Shown in pieces: positions 1-8,600 of a stretch of 59,447 bases of DNA; position 1 is the first letter of the stretch, and each line of letters opens with the position of its first letter. Both the position numbers and the translations under genes were made by a program. Origin of the DNA: Paludibacteraceae bacterium (GTDB lineage Bacteria; Bacteroidota; Bacteroidia; Bacteroidales; Paludibacteraceae). The notes beneath the pieces were generated by a model that was not told the DNA's origin, ran no database searches, and worked only from the letters and a program-made list of their open reading frames with translations. The stretch is from the NCBI GenBank assembly GCA_017417025.1, contig JAFPZY010000036.1, forward strand, positions 1-59,447. Direction: 5' to 3'.

Positions 1-110
1 AAGTCGAAGGTCGAAAGCCACAGCGGACATAACAACCGCAGGCAGGATGCCTGCGTACCCAGTGGGGCGCTGATGCAATCTTACCGCAGGCGACAATGTA
101 CAGCGGAGGA
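1..110. repeat. Direct repeat, copy 1 (second copy at 13783-13900)
   Basis: The first 89 bases match 13783-13871 with three mismatches. Copy 2 then has an 11-base insertion, after which both continue with GCGACAATGT and CAGCGGAG. The repeat contains the perfect hairpin GCAGGCAGGATGCCTGC (7-bp arms, GGA loop). The two copies bracket the surface-protein cluster at 638-13528. The left end may be cut by the window edge. It is probably a dispersed intergenic element; copy number elsewhere cannot be seen. Confidence 0.85.
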
Positions 111-300
111 GAGGGCGGGGGCGGAAATGGGAAAAGGAAACGAGGAACAAGGGACAGGGGACAGGGGACAAGGAAACGAGGACCAAGAAAACGAGGAAAA
201 GAATGGAGAAAAATGCGAGAGGGGGATAAGGGGCATACAGAGCCAGGATTGCACCGGCAGTACACGAAAAAATACACTTTGGAAAGAAAAATATAAAAAA
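111..300. repeat. Purine-rich low-complexity tract
   Basis: A G/A-rich stretch with irregular short repeats such as GGGACAGGGGACA and AACGAGGA. Open frames through it have low-complexity composition and no start signals, so I see no gene here. Confidence 0.5.
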
Positions 301-312
301 GTTTTCAAAATG

Positions 313-344
313 TTTGCATAAATAAATAATTTGTTGTACTTTTG
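313..344 (+). promoter_or_regulatory. Bacteroidetes-type promoter of the surface cluster
   Basis: TTTG at 313-316 and TACTTTTG at 337-344, 20 nt apart, match the Bacteroidetes -33/-7 consensus. Transcription would start near 350, leaving a leader of about 285 nt before the first surface gene. No other consensus promoter is seen before 13528. Confidence 0.7.
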
Positions 345-420
345 CACGCTGTAGAGTTTGTTTTTGATTATTTATGAAAAATCAGACCATAACGACAGTT
401 TTGAACAAATGTCATTGAAT

Positions 421-630
421 TTAGAATATAAGCCAGGAAAGGCATAGAACATTAAGCCAGAAAAAACAGAATATAAGCCAAAAAAGCATAGAATATAAGC
501 CAGGAAAAGGCATAGAATATTAAGCCAGAAAAAACAGAATATAAGCCAGGAAAGCATAGAATATAAGCCAGAAAAAAGGCATAGAATATTAAACCTGAAA
601 GAAACATAGAATATTAAACCATAAAAAATA
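421..630 (+). repeat. Tandem repeats in the leader of the first surface gene
   Basis: Nine degenerate copies of a unit around AGAATATAAGCCAG begin near 422, 445, 468, 489, 513, 536, 557, 581 and 607, so the period is 21-26 bp. The array fills most of the predicted 5' leader between the promoter at 313-344 and the start codon at 638. No hairpin is obvious; the transcript would be A-rich. Confidence 0.85.
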
Positions 631-637
631 CCCCTTT

Positions 638-3085
638 ATGAAACATTTATACACCTCTCTTTTTGTTATTCTTCTTACGACGCTGTCTCTCCTTCCTGCC
701 CAAGCCAGGGCAGATGTGGATTACTTCACCATTACCGCAGAAGAAGCCAATGTGACGGTTACTATTAAATACGTTGGTAGTAGTTATCCAACAGACAAAG
801 TAACTCTAGATTATAGTAACGATGATGGAGCAACTTGGGCAACCGCTACTAATATTACAAACTGGACAACTACTCTTACAAATATAGGTGATAAGCTTTT
901 GTTTAGAGGAAACAACTCCAAAGGATTCAACACTACAGCAAATAAGAATGCTTCTTATAACGCTTTCCAATTTAGCAAAAAGGTTAGTTTGAGTGGAAAT
1001 ATTATGTCGCTTATTGACAAAACTGCAGAAACTTTAACTATCCCTGCCTATTGTTTCTTTCGAGCTTTCCGTAATCAAAAAACAATAATCGACGTTTCCA
1101 ACCTAAAACTTCCCGCCACAACACTTTCTATAGGCTGCTATCAGGGATTATTTGACGGCTGTACAGGACTTATCGGCAATACCCCTGATTTGAGTGCAAT
1201 AGAATCTGTAAGTGAGTCCAGTTGTCAGGAGATGTTCAGGTCTTGTAAAATTACCTCAATCATAGGCTTTCCACAATTAACCATTGTTGGCAGGAACAGT
1301 TTTCAAAACACTTTCAACGGTTGTACAGAACTTGTTTCTGCACCTGAATTGACCGCCACAGAAGTGGGGGTGGGTAGTTATTCATCTATGTTTTCAGGCT
1401 GCACAAAACTGAAGAATGCCACGACTGCACTCCCTGCAACAACTGTATATTCGGATTCTTATGTTTCTATGTTTTCGGGATGTACCAGCCTTGAAGTGGC
1501 TCCCGAACTGCCTGCAACCACATTAGGCGCACGTTGTTACAATCACATGTTCTATAATTGTTCCAGTCTCACTACAGCACCTGCCGAATTACCTGCTGCT
1601 ACTGCGGTCGCTGAATGTTATAGTTTCATGTTTTATGGTTGCTCCAATTTAGAAGAGGCACCTGTTATCAAAGCTACCACATGGACAACAGGCACTGGCA
1701 TGGATAAAGGATGTATGGCAGAAATGTTCTATAACTGCTCCAAACTCAATTATCTGAAAGTCTATTTCACCACTTGGGATAACAATAGTACGGCAAGTTA
1801 TCAATCCACTTACAATTGGATGAAAAATACTCAGCAACAAACCAGCCGCACTTTCCTATGTCCTTGTGCTTTGATTTCTCCATCAGTACCACGTGGAGTC
1901 AGCCGCGTCCAAACATACTGGACAGCAAAATGTATTTGTATCTACACTTTAGACGTAGCCACTAACGGCGGCACATGGGACGGGACAAAAAATGAGGCAC
2001 GCACGATTGACCGCGTTTCTGAAGAAGCCTCGCTATCCTCTCTCCCCGAAGCACAAAAGACAGGCTACAGATTCATCGGCTGGAACACGAAGGCTGACGG
2101 CAGCGGCGATGCAATAACACTTGACAACCAGACCGACTTCACCACAGACGCGACGTTCTACGCGCAGTTTGAGAAGATGCCGGCATACACCTTCGATGTA
2201 GCCACCACCGGCGGAACATGGGACGGGAGCGACGTTGCCAACCGCGTGCATTATGCAGAACTGCCAAGCGTCACACCCCAAAAAGAGGGGAACAACTTCA
2301 CGGGCTGGAACACGGAGAGTGACGGCAGCGGTAATGCAATAACCGCAGACAACATAAGCAGTTTCACTGCAGACGCAACGTTCTATGCGCAGTGGCAGCC
2401 GCAACTTGTGGAATTAGACGACACGCAGGACAACACCGCACTGCTTGCATCGCTCAACGGTGTGAGCTGTGACGTGCTGCTTGCAGGGCGCACACTGGTT
2501 GGCGGATGCGCAAACACGCTGTGCCTGCCCTTCGACCTGACGGAGGAGCAACTGGCTGAAAGTCCGCTCAGCGGCTGCACGATATGGGAGTTCGGCAGCT
2601 CAACGTTTAACGGCGAGACGCTGCATATAGACACCAACGTGGCCACAGAGATAGAGGCAGGAAAGCCTTACTTGGTGGAGCCGGCAGCCGCAGTACAGAA
2701 CCTGCGCTTCGAGGGAGTGACCATCAGTGCAAGCACGGGCACAGAGCTCGGGAACAATGCTGTGCGCTTTGTAGGGATACTGAGCCCCTTCACTATGACA
2801 GCCGGAAGCGAGGACCAGCTGTTTGTAGGCGCGGGTAACAAGCTGCTCAGGCCTTCGTCCACGTCGGCCCTGCGCGGCTTCAGGGCCTGGTTCAGGCTGA
2901 ACGACGGTCCGGCACAGGCAGCACCGCGCGCCAAACTGACCTTCGGCGAGAAGCCGCAAGTGCCCACCGGCCTTGACATCACGGAGAAAGACAACAGCCC
3001 CCGCAAGATATTCATAAACGGACAACTATACATAACACACGACGGCGCGACCTACACCCCCGCAGGAAACGTGATGCCCAAATAA
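638..3085 (+). CDS. Exported MFxGC-repeat / InlB-repeat surface protein 1
   Basis: This 815-residue protein begins with a clear signal peptide (about residues 1-25). A beta-rich N-terminal domain (about 26-140) carries FTITAE and SLSGNIMSLID, which recur in the proteins at 3315, 5690 and 53827. Residues ~150-400 hold short leucine-rich-like repeats of the type CYxxMFxGCxxLxxAPxLPA, each with two cysteines. Two Listeria-Bacteroides (InlB/Flg_new, TIGR02543-type) repeats follow at ~434-588, then a ~180-residue domain with NTLCLPFDLT that is homologous to one in the next gene. The tail NGQLYITHDGATYTPAG resembles the tails of the other surface proteins here. It is probably displayed on the cell surface through T9SS; a ligand cannot be inferred. 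Codons up to ~1940 are clearly more AT-rich than the rest. Confidence 0.85.
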   Translation: MKHLYTSLFVILLTTLSLLPAQARADVDYFTITAEEANVTVTIKYVGSSYPTDKVTLDYSNDDGATWATATNITNWTTTLTNIGDKLLFRGNNSKGFNTTANKNASYNAFQFSKKVSLSGNIMSLIDKTAETLTIPAYCFFRAFRNQKTIIDVSNLKLPATTLSIGCYQGLFDGCTGLIGNTPDLSAIESVSESSCQEMFRSCKITSIIGFPQLTIVGRNSFQNTFNGCTELVSAPELTATEVGVGSYSSMFSGCTKLKNATTALPATTVYSDSYVSMFSGCTSLEVAPELPATTLGARCYNHMFYNCSSLTTAPAELPAATAVAECYSFMFYGCSNLEEAPVIKATTWTTGTGMDKGCMAEMFYNCSKLNYLKVYFTTWDNNSTASYQSTYNWMKNTQQQTSRTFLCPCALISPSVPRGVSRVQTYWTAKCICIYTLDVATNGGTWDGTKNEARTIDRVSEEASLSSLPEAQKTGYRFIGWNTKADGSGDAITLDNQTDFTTDATFYAQFEKMPAYTFDVATTGGTWDGSDVANRVHYAELPSVTPQKEGNNFTGWNTESDGSGNAITADNISSFTADATFYAQWQPQLVELDDTQDNTALLASLNGVSCDVLLAGRTLVGGCANTLCLPFDLTEEQLAESPLSGCTIWEFGSSTFNGETLHIDTNVATEIEAGKPYLVEPAAAVQNLRFEGVTISASTGTELGNNAVRFVGILSPFTMTAGSEDQLFVGAGNKLLRPSSTSALRGFRAWFRLNDGPAQAAPRAKLTFGEKPQVPTGLDITEKDNSPRKIFINGQLYITHDGATYTPAGNVMPK

Positions 3086-3098
3086 ACACCCCCTAATT

Positions 3099-3275
3099 AT
3101 GATGAAAGACAACAGACAAACCTATTGCCCGCCGCAGACCCACGCGGCAATGCTTGAACGCCCTCTATGCCTTGACTTAACGGGAGGAGGGACAGGCGAC
3201 GCCTCGACGCAAGGCCTCGCCCCCACACGAAGAGGAGCGGCCATTTACGGGCTTGATGTGGAAGTGGGCAAATAA
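3099..3275 (+). CDS. Short ORF between surface genes (58 aa, Y-x-x-P-x-T family)
   Basis: ATG at 3099 (or 3102) to TAA at 3273-3275, 13 nt after the surface protein stop and 39 nt before the next one. The product is hydrophilic, with YCPPQT at residues 9-14, PLCLDLTGGG at 22-31 and a basic segment near 44-46. The ORFs at 5472 and 53633 share Y-x-x-P-x-T followed by 7-9 residues and a [LM]-x-x-[QD]-x-x-x-G block, and they too follow a large surface gene. I do not recognise a named family. Repeated position and motif support it being real; the function is unknown. Confidence 0.6.
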   Translation: MMKDNRQTYCPPQTHAAMLERPLCLDLTGGGTGDASTQGLAPTRRGAAIYGLDVEVGK

Positions 3276-3314
3276 GGAAACTATTGTTTTACGACTTTAT
3301 ACCCCCTGAGCGCT

Positions 3315-5438
3315 GTGGAAAGACTAAAGAATAATATATGCAGTGTGCTGCTATTGTGTCTGCTGCTGCCGGCGGGCGTTGCAGCACAGACCGACTGGTT
3401 TACAATAACGGCGGAGAAAGACGGCGTGAACATAAAACTCGACCGCACCGGCACTCCCGCCGATGTGTCGCTGCGCTACAGCACAGACGGCGGCGTGTCG
3501 TGGCAGGCAGTGCCGGGCGACAAGTCGGTGTTCTGCACCCTCGCCCAGACAGGCGACAGGCTGCATATCCGCGGCAACAACCCGAACGGCATCAACAACG
3601 AGATCGATTACGGCAACCGGTTCTGGTACTTCGTCATCTCGGGGGAGGTGTCGTTGAGCGGGAACATAATGACGCTGGTGGATGACGACCATCCTTCAAC
3701 CGTGATTCCTTCGCAGTACTGCTTCTTCAGGATGTTCCAGAGTTGTCCGCTAACGGACATATCAGGCTTGAGCCTGCCCGCCACAACACTGAAAAAAGGC
3801 TGCTATGAAGGCTTGTTCCAGCACTGCCGGAAGATGACCGCCCCTCCCGTGCTTGGTGCGCCGGCTATAGTGCCGGAAGCCGCCATGAAGCAGATGTTCA
3901 TGGACTGCGAGTCATTGGCTTCCGCGCCTGCGTTGCCCGCCGACTCGGTGGCCGGCAGCGGCTACGAGCAAATGTTCCACCACTGCCCTGCATTAGTATC
4001 CGCGCCCGCACTGCCCGCGACGCACATAGGGAGCAGCTGCTACCACACGATGTTCGCCAGATGCACCTCTCTGACGGAGGCACCCGAGCTGCCCGCGAAA
4101 AAAGCCCCGTCGCACTGCTACAACAGCATGTTTTCAGGCTGCTCAGAGCTGGTGAGCGCCCCTTCGGAACTGCCTGCGCTGCGATTGTCGGCAGGATGTT
4201 ACGCGTCGATGTTCGCGGACTGCCCGAAGCTGACAGCGGGTCCCGTCATACGTGCGCGCGAACTATATTATAAAAAGGACACGCAAGGCTGCATGGCTTA
4301 CATGTTCTACAAGTGCTCGTCTCTCGCTTCAGTGACCGTGCACTTCAAGCTCTGGAACGAAGAGGGGAACCGCTCCACAACGGCAGGCAACTCAACCAAC
4401 CCGACCGCCTCATGGATGTACGGCACACCGCAGAAGAGCGCCTCGGTGTTCTACTGCCCGTGCCCGTTGGCGGACGTGCGCAACGAGCACCACATACGGC
4501 AGTACTGGACGCGCATCTGCATACCCGAATATACATTCCGCCTGTCAAACGGGGGCACGTGGAGCAACGGCATGGCCAACGACAGCACACTCACACAGCC
4601 TTTCAGTGCGCCAGTGTGCACGCGCGAGGGCTATGTGTTTGCAGGCTGGAACACGGAGGCCGACGGCTCGGGCACGGCATTTGATATTGACAACCTGCCT
4701 TCAGGCGAAGATGTCACCTTCGAGGCCTTGTGGCAGCCCGAAGACCTCGTGCTATACGACAACATCGACAACACGGCTCTGCTGGAGGGGTATATGGGTC
4801 TGACAGTGTCGTCGGTAAGGTTTGCGGGCCGCACTATATCCGCAGCCTCGACCAACACTCTGTGCCTGCCCTTCTCACTGACAGCGGAGCAGATAGCCAG
4901 CAGTCCGCTTGCGGGAGCGCGTATATGGCAATTCAACAGCGCAGTGCGCAGCGAAGACCTGATGGACGTGAACATGGACCTCACCGACGGCATAGAAGCC
5001 GGCTACCCCTATTTAGTGCAGCCCGCGACAGACCTGACGGAGCCCGTCTTCACGGGCGTGCGCATAACATCGACGGATGAGCAGACGAGGGGCGACGGGA
5101 ACGTGACCTTCATAGCGGCGCAGAAGCCATACATGTTTACAGCGGGGGACGAGTCACAGCTGTTCCTCGGAGCGGGGAACACCCTGCACGCCGCCGCCGT
5201 GAGCAAGCCCATGAGAGCCTACAGGGCATGGTTCAAGATAACGGGAAGCGCCTCTGTAGGCATACGCCGCGCACGGCTCGTATTCGGCAAAGAGAAGCAG
5301 GTGCCGACCGACATACAGAGTGCTGACAGCAGGACACAGCAGCCGCAGTTCGTGATGATTAACGGCACGCCGGCGATACTACGCAACGGCATATACTACG
5401 ACCTCTGCGGCAGCCCCGTTGCGGCAGAGGGAAAGTGA
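3315..5438 (+). CDS. Exported MFxGC-repeat / InlB-repeat surface protein 2
   Basis: The only start that retains the signal peptide (VLLLCLLLPAGVAAQ) is GTG at 3315; no ATG lies upstream before an in-frame TAA at 3273. The protein has 707 residues. It contains the shared N-terminal domain (about 26-135, DWFTITAE, SLSGNIMTLVD), about eight CYxxMFxxC leucine-rich-like repeats (~140-345), one InlB repeat (~405-475) and the NTLCLPFSLT domain (~476-655) also found in surface protein 1. It ends with a NGTPAILRNGIYYDLCG tail. It shares the transcript with its neighbours. Probably a T9SS-exported surface protein of unknown ligand; the C-terminal tail is shorter than a classical type A sorting domain. 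Confidence 0.85.
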   Translation: MERLKNNICSVLLLCLLLPAGVAAQTDWFTITAEKDGVNIKLDRTGTPADVSLRYSTDGGVSWQAVPGDKSVFCTLAQTGDRLHIRGNNPNGINNEIDYGNRFWYFVISGEVSLSGNIMTLVDDDHPSTVIPSQYCFFRMFQSCPLTDISGLSLPATTLKKGCYEGLFQHCRKMTAPPVLGAPAIVPEAAMKQMFMDCESLASAPALPADSVAGSGYEQMFHHCPALVSAPALPATHIGSSCYHTMFARCTSLTEAPELPAKKAPSHCYNSMFSGCSELVSAPSELPALRLSAGCYASMFADCPKLTAGPVIRARELYYKKDTQGCMAYMFYKCSSLASVTVHFKLWNEEGNRSTTAGNSTNPTASWMYGTPQKSASVFYCPCPLADVRNEHHIRQYWTRICIPEYTFRLSNGGTWSNGMANDSTLTQPFSAPVCTREGYVFAGWNTEADGSGTAFDIDNLPSGEDVTFEALWQPEDLVLYDNIDNTALLEGYMGLTVSSVRFAGRTISAASTNTLCLPFSLTAEQIASSPLAGARIWQFNSAVRSEDLMDVNMDLTDGIEAGYPYLVQPATDLTEPVFTGVRITSTDEQTRGDGNVTFIAAQKPYMFTAGDESQLFLGAGNTLHAAAVSKPMRAYRAWFKITGSASVGIRRARLVFGKEKQVPTDIQSADSRTQQPQFVMINGTPAILRNGIYYDLCGSPVAAEGK

Positions 5439-5471
5439 GGCATAGAAAACAAAAAGACACACAACATAACA

Positions 5472-5633
5472 ATGGAAAAACGACATACAGCCTACAAGAC
5501 CCCCCTTACGTGGTGCTGCATAACAGATAGCGGCCTGTGCCAGCAGTTTGCTGTGGGCAGCAACGCCAACCCTGACGACGCATGGGCACCAGGGAGAAGG
5601 ACAGTGTCATTCAAGCCGCAAGGCGCAAACTAA
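5472..5633 (+). CDS. Short ORF between surface genes (53 aa, Y-x-x-P-x-T family)
   Basis: ATG at 5472 to TAA at 5631-5633, 33 nt downstream of surface protein 2 and 56 nt upstream of surface protein 3. YKTPLT lies at residues 8-13 and GLCQQFAVGS at 21-30, followed by a polar Asp/Pro/Arg tail. The spacing from the Thr to GLC (7 residues) equals that in the ORF at 3099. A longer open frame of the next gene overlaps it, but that frame's first 36 codons lack a signal peptide, so this small ORF is the better reading. Function unknown. Confidence 0.6.
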   Translation: MEKRHTAYKTPLTWCCITDSGLCQQFAVGSNANPDDAWAPGRRTVSFKPQGAN

Positions 5634-5689
5634 GAGACGCAGAACAACAACTGACATTCAATATACGGAACAGAAAAAACACTTGCAAT

Positions 5690-8600
5690 ATGGTTAGACG
5701 AATCCTGTTTGTATGGATCAGCCTGCTTTGGGGAGCAGGTTGCATGTTTGCTGCCGACTGGTTCACTGTGACAGCAGTGACTGCAGGCGCGAAAGTGACG
5801 ATAGTCAATCAGGGTAGCGGAGGAGAGAAGCCCTCGCTGCAGTGCAGCACCGACGGCGGCGCGACGTGGACGACGTTTACAGCCGGCTCGTCGTCGGTAA
5901 CGCTTCCCGCGGTGGGGAGCAAGGCGATGTTCAAGGGTGTCAATCCCAACGGCTTCAACCGCGAGTACAACAGCGGCTACAGGTTCTCCTCCACTGCTGA
6001 CATAGCGGTGAGCGGCAACATAATGACCCTTATAGACGGCGATTCGCCGGGCACGACGATTACAGCCGAAGCGTGCTTTGCATTACTCTTTATGAACTGC
6101 GACAAGCTTGTGTCCGCACAAGGGCTGCAGATGCCCGCCACCACAGTGTCGCCATTCTGCTATTACCGCATGTTCTACAGGTGCTCCCGCCTTGCCGATG
6201 CGCCCGAAGTGATAGGTGCGAAGAAGCTTACTAACGATGCGTGCCACGACATGTTCTACCAGTGCAAGCTGCTAACTGAAGCCCCGCGCATGGCAGCCGA
6301 CACCGTTTATGACAGCGGGTGCGAGAACATGTTCATCGGCTGCACGGCACTGACAACAGTTCCAGACCTGCCCTTCAAGGCCATAGGGACAAAAGGCTGC
6401 TCCGCCATGTTCTCCAGCTGCACGGCACTGACCACAGCCCCGAACATGCCCTCACTCATATCAGCCGGGGAAATGGGCTGCGCCTATATGTTCACCGGCT
6501 GCACGCAGATGGTGTCTTCGCCTGTTCTTGCCGCCAAGACCATAGGCGAAGCAGGATATAAGGAGATGTTCTCGAAGTGCACGGCACTGACCAGTGCGCC
6601 CCACATGGCAGCAGAGACAGTAGGCAAATACGGGTGCTACCGCATGTACTCGGGCTGCAACAAGCTGAGCAGTTCTCCGGACCTGACCGCGCAATACGTG
6701 AGCACCAACGCCTATCAGGAGATGTTCGCCTCGTGCGCCGCACTGACAGCGGCACCACGCATAGAGGCGATAGTGATAGGCATAAGCACCTGCAACAAGA
6801 TGTTCTCGTCGTGCACGGCTTTAGTATCCGCGCCCGCCGAACTGCCCGCCACAGCCGTGAGCGACTCGGGCTGCTATGCCATGTTCGAGAAATGCACGCG
6901 CCTGACAGCCGCACCGTCGATGCCCAATGTGCGCGTAGTAGGACTGCACGGCTGCCGGACGATGTACTCGGGCTGCACTTCGCTGACCGCAGGGCCGGCA
7001 GTGCTTGCCGCCGAAAGAATAATGGACTACGGATATGCGGAGATGTTCACCGGCTGCAGCAAACTGACTTCGGTTGCCGGCAAACTGCCTGCCGCCATAG
7101 CAGGCTCATACGGGTACCAGCGCATGTTCTTCAACTGCGCGGCACTGACAACAGCCCCCTCCATTGCCGCAAGCACGGTAGGCACATATTGCATGCAGGC
7201 TATGTTCTCGGGCTGCAAAGCACTGACAGCGCCGCCGGCACGGCTGCCCGCAAAGACACTTGCCAACTACTGCTACGCATCGATGTTCTCCGGCTGCACG
7301 GCACTGACAACAGCCCCAGAACTGCCGGCGACGACACTTGCCAACTACTGCTACAACTACATGTTCTCCGGCTGCAGCAAACTGACAGAGGCACCGGTGC
7401 TGCCTGCGCTGTCGCTGAAATACAACAACAACGGCACAACTGCCAACCACACAGGCTGCTACGCACGGATGTTCCAGAACTGCTCTTCGCTGACCACGAT
7501 AGAAGTGCACTTCAGCGAATGGGGCGACGGCAGCGGAAGCAACACCGACACACAGAACAAGTACCCCACCAACCTCTGGCTTGACGGCGTTCCCGCCAAA
7601 GGGACCTTCCGCGCCCCATGCGAACTTGCCGACATGCGCGGAACACACAACATACCCACAGGCTGGACCTTCAGCTGCATGGTGCGCTTCACCTTTGACG
7701 TGCGCACCGCCGGAGCTTCGTGGGACGGCACAGACACAGTGCGCCGCATACTAACCGCCCCGCTTGCAGAGATGCCCGTAGCACAGAAAGAGGGCTGCCT
7801 CTTTACCGGCTGGAACACCGCCCCTGACGGCTCTGGGACGGCATTAGACCTTGACAACCAGCCAACGACGGCACAGGTGTATTACCCCGTGTTCCGCGAA
7901 GCCGACATACAAGTGACCGACTGGCTCGACGGAGCCTGCATAGTCCGCACGACCATGAGCGGCATAACCACGGTGCGCACACTGGCAGAAGGCGGCAAGA
8001 AGCCCGTGAGCGGCAACCTCAATGACCTGCTGATAGACAAGCCCGGGGTATATGCCATCCGCTTTGACAGCGGCGAAGCCGACGAAGCCACAGGACAGCC
8101 GCTGCGCATAACATTCTATGACAGCAACGGGAAGGCCACAGGCACCTTCTCCGTCGGCCTGCCCGTATTCGTGCGCCAGACGACCAACGCCTCGTCGATT
8201 CAGAATATAGAGAACAACGATGCAGTCGTGCTCCCGGGAGCCACTCTGACCTTCGACAGCGACATAGCCATAGGCGACCTGTATGTATCAGGCGGAGCCA
8301 AAGCCGTAGTGGCAGAGAACACCACTCTGCAGGCAGAAAGCGTGGTGCTCCGCGCAGGGAGGCTCGGCACTGACGGCGCTTACACTTTCTGCTACCCGCA
8401 AATGGTGGCTCTGGGAGCGGTGAGCACGCCGTCCTCAATAATAGAGTACCGCTATCTAATCAGCCGCCAGCAATACTACGCGCTCACACTCCCCTACACC
8501 GTCAGCCTGCGGGACGTGACGCTGCTTGACGGCAGCCCCGCCGAGATTGTGGTGCAACGCTACAACGGAGCCGCCCGCACCAGCGGACAGACAGGCTGGG

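Noticed and set aside
1-110. Insertion-sequence end or phage attachment site
   Set aside because: No transposase, integrase or target duplication is seen; the palindrome-bearing repeat is better read as a dispersed intergenic element.
73-347. Overlapping frames on both strands (82, 66 and 88 codons)
   Set aside because: They run through the direct repeat and purine-rich low-complexity DNA, have biased composition and no start signals.
372-557. Minus-strand 61-codon hydrophobic frame
   Set aside because: It is a reading of the leader repeats; its Trp/Phe/Leu repetition follows from the repeated DNA.
5582-5689. N-terminal extension of surface protein 3
   Set aside because: The 36 codons are charged, precede the signal peptide and overlap the short ORF at 5472.
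6577-7648. Long antisense and out-of-frame ORFs (335 and 180 codons) inside surface protein 3
   Set aside because: Arg/His/Cys-rich shadows of the GC-rich repeat gene without signal peptide or homology; the repeats keep other frames open by periodicity.
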